Assembly (NCBI GenBank): GCA_964588335.1 | Contig: CAZPOV010000001.1 | Span: 334,027-398,026, forward strand | From: JAGQZY01 sp964588335 | Lineage (GTDB): Bacteria > Bdellovibrionota > Bdellovibrionia > Bdellovibrionales > JAGQZY01 | DNA: 64,000 bases | Reading direction: 5' to 3' | Shown here: one piece after another, positions 24,726 through 33,005 of the stretch | How positions within the stretch are numbered: position 1 is the stretch's first letter | Layout: each line of letters begins with the position of its first letter | The notes under the pieces: generated by a model | What the model saw: the letters and a program-made list of their open reading frames with translations, nothing else | Database searches by the model: none | Told to the model about the DNA's origin: nothing | Program-made: the position numbers and the translations under genes

Positions 24726-25373
24726 GTGCGTGTGTCTATTTGGATCCTGTTGCAAATTCTTTTTAATGTCTTTGTGGTAGCTGGAATTGCCGTTTGTCTG
24801 ATTAAAACTTTTAAAAGTCGTGAAGATGATCCGCGCCTGACCCAAGGTTTGCGATTGCTGCAAAGTAAAATATCAATTCTCGAAGATCTATCAGACCACA
24901 CAGAAAACCAGGTCAAACAATTGATGACTCTCCTTGATAAAAAACTCCATGAGGTTCGGGGGGCCATGGGACAAATCAACGAACACATTGGCGAGGTCGA
25001 TCGTTCGATCAAAAAAAGTAAAATGGTGGCCCAGCAAATTCAAAAAGAAATAGCACCTGACCAGATCTTGGAAAAAAAATTAGAGAACAAGTATATCCAG
25101 GCGGCTCAGATGGCTCACCAAGGGCACAGTGTTGAGGAGATTGTTCAGGCCATCAATTTGCCAAAAGCTGAAGTGGAACTGATTGCCAAGGTTAATAAAA
25201 AGAAATGTGTTTACGAAAACCCTGTGGAATCATTCCAGGATAAGATTTTTGAGAAAAGCCTTCAGATGCCGAAAATGAGTGGTGGATCTCTTGATCAAAC
25301 ACATTTGAACTTTCAACAGGCTATTCAAGACCACAAAGATCAGAGTGAATTTAGAGCTTTTAAATTAGGCTAG
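24726..25373 (+). CDS. Membrane-anchored coiled-coil protein (DUF2802-like)
   Basis: A 215-residue protein with one N-terminal transmembrane helix (residues 4-24, LLQILFNVFVVAGIAVCLI), a long coiled coil (about 40-125) and a small helix-turn-helix-like end, QAAQMAHQGHSVEEIVQAINLPKAEVELIAKV, of the type seen in DUF2802 proteins encoded beside flagellar and chemotaxis genes. The function is unknown. The start is GTG at 24726 with AAGGAAG upstream. A small gene follows three bases after the stop. Confidence 0.6.
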   Translation: MRVSIWILLQILFNVFVVAGIAVCLIKTFKSREDDPRLTQGLRLLQSKISILEDLSDHTENQVKQLMTLLDKKLHEVRGAMGQINEHIGEVDRSIKKSKMVAQQIQKEIAPDQILEKKLENKYIQAAQMAHQGHSVEEIVQAINLPKAEVELIAKVNKKKCVYENPVESFQDKIFEKSLQMPKMSGGSLDQTHLNFQQAIQDHKDQSEFRAFKLG

Positions 25374-25376
25374 AGC

Positions 25377-25604
25377 ATGCATTCCTTAGGTTCCAAAGTT
25401 CAGGGAAAATTAGTTGAAGAAATAGAAAAAGATCAGTGGATCGTCAGTTTTGATGGTCACTTGGTTCGCGTTCGTAACACCACGTCTATGGGTTTTGAAG
25501 AGGGTAGGGTTTTAAGTCTTGAAGTTGTAGGTGTGAATCCTTTGGCTCTCAAAGTCCTGGTACCAAGAAAAAACCGAATCAATCCCGTTGATTTTCGAAT
25601 TTGA
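25377..25604 (+). CDS. Small protein of unknown function
   Basis: A 75-residue protein with alternating hydrophobic residues that suggest a small beta-barrel or OB-like fold (VQGKLVEEIEKDQWIVSFDG, VLSLEVVGVNPLALKVLVP). I do not recognise it. It has no convincing ribosome site of its own and sits three bases after the DUF2802-like gene, so it is likely made by coupling. A link to hook-length or c-di-GMP binding proteins was considered but has no motif support. Confidence 0.5.
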   Translation: MHSLGSKVQGKLVEEIEKDQWIVSFDGHLVRVRNTTSMGFEEGRVLSLEVVGVNPLALKVLVPRKNRINPVDFRI

Positions 25605-25723
25605 TATGTAGCTCTAAAACTTGCAGATCCTAGTCATTCATAGGACCCTAGCCTTAGGCAAAGGGTCATTGGCATGAGTTGTTACGACCACGCTTACAGA
25701 AAAAGAAATTTTTTCGAACAATC
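25605..25723. other. Gap with two alternative hairpins
   Basis: No gene. TCCTA (25628-25632) can pair with TAGGA (25641-25645), or GACCCT (25644-25649) with AGGGTC (25662-25667) around GCCT/AGGC. The two hairpins share bases 25644-25645 and exclude each other. No T-tract follows, so they are not a clear terminator. Confidence 0.3.
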
Positions 25724-26167
25724 ATGAATTGGCGAACTCGCTTTAGAGATCTTATGAAAAATTGGGCCTATATTTTGATTTTAGTGACAAGCCTTTGTTT
25801 ATCTCAGTGGGTGTTCGATGGGATGCGGAAAGAAAAAATATTCCCGTTGGCCACCTGGAATTTATTTTCGCAGCTGCCAATAAAAAGAGATATTGTTCTT
25901 CTTTATTTTGAGAATACCGAGACAGGAGAGCTGTGTTATTTTTATCTGTGCCCGGGAATCGATAAAAGCAAAATAACCTCATATCACCCCTATCACATTG
26001 TCAGATGGCGTCGAGAGGTTAGCGATGTTGGTGATTATTTTGAAGGGAAAGTAGACCTTAAAAAATTGCACTATAAGATTAAAATCACAGTCGAACATAC
26101 AACCATGGTGGAAAAGTGGAAACAGATCTCAAACGAGATGCGAAGCAAAAGATTGCCGGATTTATAG
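25724..26167 (+). CDS. Membrane-anchored protein paired with HTTM-like protein
   Basis: I do not recognise this protein of about 147 residues. It has one hydrophobic helix near the N-terminus (NWAYILILVTSLCLSQWVF) and a periplasmic part that begins KEKIFPLATWNLFSQ. The start at 25724 is a choice; in-frame starts at 25679 and 25754 are also possible, none with a strong ribosome site. Its 3' end overlaps the next gene by 52 bases. Small proteins of this build are often encoded just before HTTM-domain membrane proteins, which supports a joint role. Confidence 0.55.
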   Translation: MNWRTRFRDLMKNWAYILILVTSLCLSQWVFDGMRKEKIFPLATWNLFSQLPIKRDIVLLYFENTETGELCYFYLCPGIDKSKITSYHPYHIVRWRREVSDVGDYFEGKVDLKKLHYKIKITVEHTTMVEKWKQISNEMRSKRLPDL

Positions 26168-26928
26168 TCGATAGCGGGTTGTATTTTGGATTGGCCTGGA
26201 GCTTTCTCTACAAGTTTCGCACTTTTGACATTCAAGAAAAAGAGTTGCTGTGGCCCGTTTTCTGGGTGACCGAAGGTTCTGTTGAAAGCATTGTTGCGGT
26301 CTGCCGAGGAATTCTCTACCTCGCACCATTTCTTACCTTAGTAAAAAAAACACGTTGGCTTGGACAAGGGCTGACATTTATTTGTGCCGTTTTGGTTATT
26401 GCAATTTCCTATTCCAATGGGAAGTCGTATCATTCAGGACTTGTTTGGATCATTTTTATGTTGTCCTATTTCGGAGTGCGTTGGTTTGTCCGTCCTCACC
26501 ACGCCATCCACTTCGCTTTTTTTTGCTTTTCAACAGCTTATATCAATTCCGGTCTTTGGAAACTAAGAAGTTTAGCTGACTATCTATGGGAAACCGGAGA
26601 CTTTTCGGTGCTTGTTTACACTCTGCAGGAGCATATTAGTGCTTCCGCTGTCGAGCGAGTGCAAGAGCCGACCTGGTTGGGGCAATTGGTGCTAGAGAAT
26701 TTATGGCTTTCTGGGGTGCTGTGGGTGGGAGCTCTAATTGTCGAAGTGGGCGCCTGTGCCATACCCTTGTTTCGGCGCCAGGCTTGGATGTTTGCACTGG
26801 CTTTGGCTTGCTTTCATCTTGGAGTGCTGCTCACAATGCAAATCAATTTTATGAGTTCGATGGTCTTACTCAGTTTACTAACTGTTTATTTTTTAGTTAA
26901 AAAAGAAGATTTAAAGACCGCTGGGTGA
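26116..26928 (+). CDS. Multi-spanning membrane protein, HTTM-like
   Basis: A 270-residue protein with about seven hydrophobic helices (for example YLAPFLTLVKK, LTFICAVLVIAISYSNGK, HHAIHFAFFCFSTAYINSG, MFALALACFHLGVLLTMQI). The layout and the YINSGLWKL and FHLGVLLTM stretches resemble the HTTM membrane domain related to vitamin K-dependent gamma-carboxylase, or DoxX-like proteins. The specificity cannot be read. The start is GTG at 26116 with GGTGGAAAA upstream; no later in-frame start would keep the first helix. It overlaps the preceding gene by 52 bases. Confidence 0.5.
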   Translation: METDLKRDAKQKIAGFIVDSGLYFGLAWSFLYKFRTFDIQEKELLWPVFWVTEGSVESIVAVCRGILYLAPFLTLVKKTRWLGQGLTFICAVLVIAISYSNGKSYHSGLVWIIFMLSYFGVRWFVRPHHAIHFAFFCFSTAYINSGLWKLRSLADYLWETGDFSVLVYTLQEHISASAVERVQEPTWLGQLVLENLWLSGVLWVGALIVEVGACAIPLFRRQAWMFALALACFHLGVLLTMQINFMSSMVLLSLLTVYFLVKKEDLKTAG

Positions 26929-26934
26929 GCTGGG

Positions 26935-27420
26935 TTATTTTGCACTTTCATGAACAAAACGTGTTGTATAGTACTTCACTAAATAATCGGTTTTGATCTC
27001 TTGGTTGTTATAAGTCCATACCAAGTCGCCAAAAGGTCCCCATTTTGCGAGAAGATACTCTTCGTCAGGTTGGGTGGCCTGGAAGGCGGGGTTGATGCCT
27101 TGGGCGCGATTGAATGTCATCGAAATCGTACCGGGTTGTTTCATGGCAAAAATAAGTTTGAAGCCATTGCGAAACAACATGAAATCGGCCTGAGTTTGAG
27201 AAATAGAGTAAGTCTTGATGCGCCCTAAAGGTGAGCCCTTCAGTTGATTGAATGCCGTGGTGGCGTCGACAAACTCTCTTTTCAATCGCGCTAAAAACAA
27301 GAGGGTTTCATTTTGAAGGAGTTTTTCCGGCTCGAATCCTGTGGTGATTTCGATCATGCCAGACTCTTCCATTTGTTGCTCGGTTCGCACCAAATCTTTG
27401 ATCCATGACATTTTATCCAT
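26935..27420 (-). CDS. Conserved-looking cytoplasmic protein of unknown function
   Basis: I do not recognise this 161-residue protein. It has no signal peptide; it looks like a mixed alpha/beta domain (FKLIFAMKQPGTISMTF, YLLAKWGPFGDLVWTYNNQE). ATG 27420 is used because GGAGGG lies ten bases upstream; a second ATG follows at 27411. It lies 40 bases before the start side of nothing else on its strand and converges on the HTTM-like gene (7-base gap). Confidence 0.6.
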   Translation of the reverse strand: MDKMSWIKDLVRTEQQMEESGMIEITTGFEPEKLLQNETLLFLARLKREFVDATTAFNQLKGSPLGRIKTYSISQTQADFMLFRNGFKLIFAMKQPGTISMTFNRAQGINPAFQATQPDEEYLLAKWGPFGDLVWTYNNQEIKTDYLVKYYTTRFVHESAK

Positions 27421-27493
27421 AGGCCTTTTCCCTCCGGCGACGCTCTGCCGCATATTCTATGTTAGGGAGAAAGGGGATTGGCTGTCAAGGAAC

Positions 27494-30379
27494 TCACAAG
27501 CGGACGTTGAAAAAAGTGGTAAACCCCCCAAAAGCCTGCTCTTCTTGGCCATAATAAAGCCCCAGAGTGAAGGTCACAGGGACGTGGAAACCGACACTGA
27601 CCTTGGATTCCAGCTCCATACCATAGCCGGTGAACCAGCGACCCATTTCGGTGAATTGGGATGTTGAAAATTCACGGTCTCTGTAAAGTCCATCCAAGGT
27701 GGTGGCGTCAAAGACGATGTTACCTTGAATTCTTTTGAAAAATAGAGGCGGCGACGTCCATCCTTTGAAAATATCGACAATCGGAAATCTGTATTCAAGG
27801 TTTGTATTAACCAGGGCATCTAGAGATAAGAAAACTCCTGTGGGGTAGCCTCGCTGCAAGTAAGCGGTGTTAACAATCTGGGGGTTGAAAAAGGGACCCG
27901 AAAGAGTGCTAGGGGAGAAGAAAGGATTTTTTAGTTGAGGTGTGTAGCTTCCGTTGATGCCGAGATAAAGAACGCTCCGGCCTGGTGTAAACGAGGACCA
28001 AAAGGTTCCGATGTGGGCCGAGGTTTCGCCGTACTCCACATTGCTCAGATCAGGTAAGAATTCTTGATGACTTAACTGGAGGCGCCATCCTTCACTGGCC
28101 GAAACATCTTGGGGTTTGGCTTTGGTGTCGGAATAGGAGAACTGCAGTTCAGGGCCCTGGCGGATATACAAGTTGGAGTTAAAATCCAACTGGCTATAGT
28201 TCCAACGAAACAGCATCTGAGTGTTGTCTAAAAATCCCAAGCGATAACCTAAAATTCCACTGGCGTTGGAGTAGTGTAAACTGGTTTCGGTGGGATAGAA
28301 CCAACTGTAGACATCCGAAACCGCTACGCCCATAGAAACCGGGAAGGACCGGTTGATATAAGAGGCCGAGCCACCGGCCTTTTTGGTCAAGGTGTCCCAC
28401 TGGCCGACCACTGAAATGTTGTTGATACCGAGAGGATCACCAGCTGAGGTCATAGCTTGAAAGATAGTGCCACCATCAACTACATACAGAAACGGAATCC
28501 AGTGATTGGGATAAAGGTAGCGCCAAGGCGAGAAAGCATCGGCTTTGTATTTCTGTACTTGTCGAGTCGTGCCTTCAGGGTTCGACTGCGACGACTGAGT
28601 GCCTTCCTCTTGCAGATCATAATTGACGATAGGCTCGACTTGCGGAGGTTTATCGGGAAGGCTCTCCCATTGCGCGCCCTTTAGGTAATAAAGTTTGGGG
28701 CCGTCCGCGGTCAGTTGGCTGAAGTAAAGACCGTCATCCAAAGGATCCAGTTCACCTTGCAACACTCGGGTCAAGGTGTTGGTGATGGCCATCGGCCGTT
28801 GTTGTTGATTCAGTAGATACAGATTGTCGATCCCACTTTGCGGAGACGAAATCATGAGACCTCGATGGGTGTTGGTTGCAAACTGCACAGGATAGTCAGA
28901 AAAAATCACAGACTTTTCTTTTGAGGTGGCATTAAATTTGGAGAGGTGAGGCTCATTGCCGGCCAAATGTTCAACGAAATACACGGTTTGATCTTCACCA
29001 CAAGAAAGGTGTCGAATATCATCGCCGATGTCGGTTGTGTAGAGCGTCGAAGTTTGTTGTGACAACCAGTCCATAACCATTAAGCTTTTTTGGGGCCCGT
29101 TGTTAGAAAGGTAGAACAATTTTTTACCAAGAGGTGAAAAGCAAGAACTGTGGGCTCTTTGTCCCTTGGTCAGCCTTTTCGATTTTTGAGTTTGTAGATC
29201 GTAGAAATAAAGGTCAAAAAACTGATTATAGAAATTCCAGGAGTCGAGTTTCTCATAAACAAAACCTGTCGAGGCCGGATGCCATGCTATGGATTTCGTG
29301 CGACTGGATTCGACCACTCGTTTGCTTTTGTACCCTCGAAATCCAAGCTTCGGGTGTCGAAGTGTTAATTCGACATGTCCGTAGCCATCCAAATCGTTAC
29401 GGATGTTGGCCATCCACAAACCATCAGAGCTGATTTTAGGAAACAAAAACATGGCGTCTTCGTTGTTGGAGAGTCTTTCACCACGAAGGTGAGGTGTTCG
29501 AGCCACCGTTGTAACTTGTTGTTTGGCTCTTTTTTCCCAGTAGTCGTAGGCTTTTTTCAATTGCTCTTCGTAGTTCACACCCAGGTAGGATTCGATCACC
29601 CCATCAAGAAAAAAAGGGATTCTTCGAGAATAACTTTGATTGAAACGGTTGACCATCTCGGGGCCTTTTTCACGGGCGATGCTGTCCCAAAGGATGCCTC
29701 CAAAAAGATAGGCCCGGGCTCCCCCAACCCAGTCCAAGTGACCATCGTTGAGATCACTAAGGGGATAGTCTTGCCATTTTTTTTCGATGGTCAGCGCCCG
29801 CGCCAATCCCTCTAGGTACTGGGAGTTTAAACGGCCGCCGGTCTTTGATACTTTCGACTCGGTATAAACAGCCAATCCTTCGGTGTACCAACGAGGTAAA
29901 ATCATATTGGGGTGGGCGATCGAACCAAAAATCCAATAAAAAGGGGAGATCCAGCCGTGGACGGGCTCCATGTTAAGTACATGGGTGTACTCATGCACCA
30001 GAAGTTCGTGGACGTAGTCATTGAACTCACCGATCGAAGAGTAATTATGAGGTTGCACAGTAAATAGGACAATAACCGGATGGGGGGAGACCCTTGCCGA
30101 TCCATTGGCGACGTCAGTATTGTCGATCAAAACGATGGTTGGTTTGCGAGACGGCTCTTTAAAAAGTTCAAGAACCTGCTCTTTTGCCCGCTGAAACTGC
30201 ATTATATAATATTCTGCGACCTCTTGATGTTTGGCGTCAAAAATCCAGTAAGCTGTTTCTGTTTCTATTTCTTTCCATTCAATATTAGGATCGACTTGCG
30301 CCTGTAAGCCAAGCGGGATGCTGAGTAGAGTCAGTTGGAGTATCAAAAAAGTAATAAGAGTTTTCGGTGTATTCGGCAT
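27494..30379 (-). CDS. Secreted metalloprotease / beta-propeller / beta-barrel fusion
   Basis: A 961-residue exported protein with three regions. A signal peptide (residues 1-28, cleavage after LQA) is followed by a zinc peptidase domain: HEYTH at 129-133 gives two histidine ligands and the glutamate, and WYTEGLAVY gives the third ligand Glu167, the gluzincin pattern. Residues 290-580 contain repeated blades of TolB/PD40 type (FPKISSDGLWMANIR, CFSPLGKKLFYLSNNGP, YFSQLTADGPKLYYL). Residues 640-961 alternate polar and aromatic residues and end FGGFTTFFNVRL, as in an outer-membrane beta-barrel, with EYRFPIVDIFKGW as in Omp85-type barrels. This suggests a cell-surface or periplasm-facing protease anchored in the outer membrane. 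It is divergent from pal. Confidence 0.8.
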   Translation of the reverse strand: MPNTPKTLITFLILQLTLLSIPLGLQAQVDPNIEWKEIETETAYWIFDAKHQEVAEYYIMQFQRAKEQVLELFKEPSRKPTIVLIDNTDVANGSARVSPHPVIVLFTVQPHNYSSIGEFNDYVHELLVHEYTHVLNMEPVHGWISPFYWIFGSIAHPNMILPRWYTEGLAVYTESKVSKTGGRLNSQYLEGLARALTIEKKWQDYPLSDLNDGHLDWVGGARAYLFGGILWDSIAREKGPEMVNRFNQSYSRRIPFFLDGVIESYLGVNYEEQLKKAYDYWEKRAKQQVTTVARTPHLRGERLSNNEDAMFLFPKISSDGLWMANIRNDLDGYGHVELTLRHPKLGFRGYKSKRVVESSRTKSIAWHPASTGFVYEKLDSWNFYNQFFDLYFYDLQTQKSKRLTKGQRAHSSCFSPLGKKLFYLSNNGPQKSLMVMDWLSQQTSTLYTTDIGDDIRHLSCGEDQTVYFVEHLAGNEPHLSKFNATSKEKSVIFSDYPVQFATNTHRGLMISSPQSGIDNLYLLNQQQRPMAITNTLTRVLQGELDPLDDGLYFSQLTADGPKLYYLKGAQWESLPDKPPQVEPIVNYDLQEEGTQSSQSNPEGTTRQVQKYKADAFSPWRYLYPNHWIPFLYVVDGGTIFQAMTSAGDPLGINNISVVGQWDTLTKKAGGSASYINRSFPVSMGVAVSDVYSWFYPTETSLHYSNASGILGYRLGFLDNTQMLFRWNYSQLDFNSNLYIRQGPELQFSYSDTKAKPQDVSASEGWRLQLSHQEFLPDLSNVEYGETSAHIGTFWSSFTPGRSVLYLGINGSYTPQLKNPFFSPSTLSGPFFNPQIVNTAYLQRGYPTGVFLSLDALVNTNLEYRFPIVDIFKGWTSPPLFFKRIQGNIVFDATTLDGLYRDREFSTSQFTEMGRWFTGYGMELESKVSVGFHVPVTFTLGLYYGQEEQAFGGFTTFFNVRL

Positions 30380-30469
30380 ACTTTCCCTGCTAAGTCTTTC
30401 CTGTGGCGTTTTAAGAGTTTGACATCAATTAAAGAGTTTTTAAAATACAATCATACAAAGGAGTGCAAA

Positions 30470-30958
30470 ATGTGTAAGAAAATCATTTTTGCCTTAACAG
30501 CTATCGTTTTCATCACCGCATGTTCATCAAAAGACAAAGAGCCAGTTGACACTATTGAGGTCGATGGTGGCGTAACCGAAAAACCACTTGGTTTTGATCC
30601 TATGGGTTCAGACAGTGGAAATATTCCGGGGCTGGCCACAGTGCACTTCGAATATGACAGATTTGCTTTGAGCCCTGAAGCTCGAAACATTTTGGCACAG
30701 AATGCTGACTTCATGAGAAACAACGAAAACGTGAATCTTCAAATTGAAGGTCACTGTGATTCTCGTGGGTCCATTGAGTACAACTTAACTCTCGGCGAGA
30801 GACGAGCCAATGCCGTCAAGGCTTATCTTGTCAGCTTGGGAATTCCTGATTCAAGACTGTCAGTCCTAAGTTACGGAGAAGAGAAACCAATGAATGCTGG
30901 CGACACCGAGTCGGCTCATGCGGCCAACCGACGAGCCAACTTCGTTCCTGTTCAGTAG
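30470..30958 (+). CDS. pal: Peptidoglycan-associated lipoprotein (Pal)
   Basis: An outer-membrane lipoprotein that binds peptidoglycan and links the Tol system to the wall. The 162-residue protein has a lipobox (FITAC, lipidated Cys at about 19) and an OmpA-type C-terminal domain with VHFEYDRFALSPEAR, IEGHCDSRGSIEYN, LGERRANAVKAYL and the diaminopimelate-contacting arginine in HAANRRANF. The start is ATG 30470 with AAAGGAG six bases upstream; the frame continues much further upstream but without a ribosome site. It opens the operon pal-DUF4398-cpoB-tsaD-rsmA-smpB. Confidence 0.95.
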   Translation: MCKKIIFALTAIVFITACSSKDKEPVDTIEVDGGVTEKPLGFDPMGSDSGNIPGLATVHFEYDRFALSPEARNILAQNADFMRNNENVNLQIEGHCDSRGSIEYNLTLGERRANAVKAYLVSLGIPDSRLSVLSYGEEKPMNAGDTESAHAANRRANFVPVQ

Positions 30959-30962
30959 GACT

Positions 30963-31295
30963 ATGTTGAGTAAAATTATATCGACTTTTAAAGGGCACTG
31001 GATTCTGTGCCCTTTGCTATTTCTAGCCATTGGTTGTGTGAATAAGCAACCACCCAGAGAGGAATTCAACCTGGCCAGAGCGGCCCTGCTAGCGGCAAAA
31101 ACTAGCGAAGCAAAGCGTTATGCTCCCAGAGTGTATTCTCAAGCCAGAAGGTATATGAGGGAAGCGGAACGGGCCTATAAAGATCGCTATTTTGAAAAGT
31201 CCACTGATTATTTTCGTAAGTCGCGGTATTATTCTGAAAAGGCCGAGAACATTTCTCGTGTTATGATGTTTAAGCAAGGAGCGATGGGACCATGA
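30963..31295 (+). CDS. DUF4398-type lipoprotein
   Basis: A 110-residue lipoprotein: signal with lipobox LAIGC (Cys about 22), then a helical domain (FNLARAALLAAKTSEAKRY, YSQARRYMREAERAYKD) typical of DUF4398 proteins, which accompany Pal and TPR proteins. It begins four bases after the pal stop. A perfect 9-bp hairpin lies inside its signal-peptide codons (30990-31015), see that entry. Its stop overlaps the start of the next gene (ATGA at 31292-31295). Confidence 0.8.
   Translation: MLSKIISTFKGHWILCPLLFLAIGCVNKQPPREEFNLARAALLAAKTSEAKRYAPRVYSQARRYMREAERAYKDRYFEKSTDYFRKSRYYSEKAENISRVMMFKQGAMGP
30990..31015 (+). promoter_or_regulatory. Intragenic hairpin at the start of the DUF4398 gene
   Basis: AAAGGGCAC (30990-30998) and GTGCCCTTT (31007-31015) form a perfect 9-bp stem with an 8-base loop, starting 27 bases into the coding sequence and 32 bases after the pal stop. 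It is followed by GCTATTTCT, a poor T-tract. It could lower expression of the genes after pal or protect the pal mRNA 3' end. Confidence 0.5.
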
Positions 31296-31981
31296 AATTT
31301 GTGCTTTCAGTTGTGTTGATGGTGTCGGTGGCGGGTTGTTTGAAAACCCGCTCAGAGTTAAAGAATGATGAATCCGGAAATATGCGAACCGATGCTTCGG
31401 GGACCTATGTCGCTGGCAATATGAATCAGCAGCAACGGGCGCAGATTGATTCGCGTTTTTTTGAAATTGATCGAGACTTTCGTGAACTTTATGGAAAAAT
31501 TGAAGTCATCGAAAGAAAGCTGCAAGAAACACAAACAGCGCCGACTCAAACCGCAGCTCCCATGGGATCTGGTGTTTCTGATGATAAAATAAAATCACTT
31601 GAAAAGCGCATTTCAACTTTGGAAGAGGCTCTTCTGTCGTTGGATAAAAAGCTCAATAATATTAGTAAAGGCGGAACTGGCGGCAACGGAGGTTCGGCGC
31701 AACTTCTTGAAAACAGTTTAAAGAATGCTAAGGGTCCGTTTGGCCGTGGTGAAATTCTTTTCACCGCCGGTCGATATGAAGAGGCGATTGCCTCTTACGA
31801 CAAGTACCGTAAGCAATTTCCTCGCGGACGCCGCTATCCTCATGCCACTTTGAAAATGGGCCTGTGTTTTCAAAAGCTGAAAATGGCCAACGATGCCAAA
31901 GCTTTCTACAAAGAAGTGATTCAGCGGTATCCCAACACTCGAGTTTCAGTTCGAGCCGAACAAAATTTAAAAAAACTATAG
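31292..31981 (+). CDS. cpoB: Tol-Pal system coordinator CpoB (YbgF-like)
   Basis: A 229-residue periplasmic protein with a lipobox-like VAGC at residue 16 and a coiled coil at about 40-115 (FFEIDRDFRELYGKIEVIE, ISTLEEALLSLDKKLNNIS), a glycine linker, then TPR repeats at about 145-229 (LFTAGRYEEAIASYDKYRK, LKMGLCFQKLKMANDAKAF). This is the CpoB/YbgF layout, which coordinates cell-wall synthesis with outer-membrane constriction by Tol-Pal. A lipid anchor is unusual for E. coli CpoB but occurs elsewhere. It starts inside the stop of the DUF4398 gene. Confidence 0.88.
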   Translation: MKFVLSVVLMVSVAGCLKTRSELKNDESGNMRTDASGTYVAGNMNQQQRAQIDSRFFEIDRDFRELYGKIEVIERKLQETQTAPTQTAAPMGSGVSDDKIKSLEKRISTLEEALLSLDKKLNNISKGGTGGNGGSAQLLENSLKNAKGPFGRGEILFTAGRYEEAIASYDKYRKQFPRGRRYPHATLKMGLCFQKLKMANDAKAFYKEVIQRYPNTRVSVRAEQNLKKL

Positions 31982-31982
31982 G

Positions 31983-33005
31983 ATGAAATACGTCTTATCC
32001 ATTGAGACAAGTTGTGATGACACCTCGATTGCGGTCATTGATAGTCAAAGGCGTGTGCTCTGCTGTTTGGTGGCCAGCCAGGATTTGGTGCACAAACCTT
32101 TTGGTGGTGTTGTTCCTGAGATTGCCAGTCGAAATCACACCGCCCACATTTTGCCTTTGATTGAAGAGGCGTTTAAAAAAACTCAACTGGATTGGAATGA
32201 TTTTTTGGGAATCGCAGTGACCAACCGTCCAGGGTTGGTCGGGTCGTTAATCGTCGGACTCGTCACTGCAAAAAGTTTGGCTTTAGCCAACGGACTGCCT
32301 TTTATAGGAATCCATCATATCGAAGGCCATCTTATGGCTCCGTTTCTCATCGATGATCAGTATCGGGGTGGCGACTTTTACAATGATAACTTTGTGGCTC
32401 TGGTAGTCAGTGGGGGGCACACTCAGCTGTATTCAGTCAAAGGCTTTGGTCAGTATGAAGTTCTTGGTCAGACCATTGATGACGCCGCTGGTGAGGCGTT
32501 TGACAAGTTTGCCAAGATGCTTGGTTTGCCTTATCCAGGCGGGGTTGAGGTCGATCGCCTGGCTCAAAAAGGGGACCCCAAGAGTTTCAATTTTCCGAAA
32601 CCACTCTTAAAAGAAGACAATTACAACTTCAGTTTTTCGGGCTTAAAGTCTGCAGCACAAAGGTGTCTTGCTAAAATGACTGAGCCGGAAATTAACAAAA
32701 ACAAAGCCGACCTCTGTGCCAGTTACCAGGCTACGATCGTCGAGGTTTTAGGTAAAAAACTGGAGCGAGCCATTTTACAAACAGGCACTAAAAAGTTTGT
32801 CGTCAGTGGTGGAGTGAGTGCCAATTCGGGACTCCGAAAGTGTGCCGAAGAATTGGCTGTTAAACACAGCCTAGAGCTTGCTTTACCGCCTCTGCGTTAT
32901 TGTACCGACAATGCAGCGATGATAGGGCTGGCGGGGATGTTACGTCTCTCCCGCGGAGAGAGCTCCCCTCAAGATTTGGCCCCCTCCCCCCGAGCGCCTC
33001 TATGA
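31983..33005 (+). CDS. tsaD: tRNA threonylcarbamoyladenosine synthase subunit TsaD
   Basis: Transfers the threonylcarbamoyl group to A37 of tRNAs that read ANN codons, in a complex with TsaB and TsaE. The 340-residue length is standard. It has LSIETSCDDTSIAVID at the N-terminus, metal-binding IHHIEGHLMAP (about residues 109-119), VVSGGHTQLY, the YPGGVEVDRLA block, SFSGLKSA and the end segment CTDNAAMIGLAG. It begins one base after the cpoB stop and overlaps rsmA by ATGA. Confidence 0.97.
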   Translation: MKYVLSIETSCDDTSIAVIDSQRRVLCCLVASQDLVHKPFGGVVPEIASRNHTAHILPLIEEAFKKTQLDWNDFLGIAVTNRPGLVGSLIVGLVTAKSLALANGLPFIGIHHIEGHLMAPFLIDDQYRGGDFYNDNFVALVVSGGHTQLYSVKGFGQYEVLGQTIDDAAGEAFDKFAKMLGLPYPGGVEVDRLAQKGDPKSFNFPKPLLKEDNYNFSFSGLKSAAQRCLAKMTEPEINKNKADLCASYQATIVEVLGKKLERAILQTGTKKFVVSGGVSANSGLRKCAEELAVKHSLELALPPLRYCTDNAAMIGLAGMLRLSRGESSPQDLAPSPRAPL

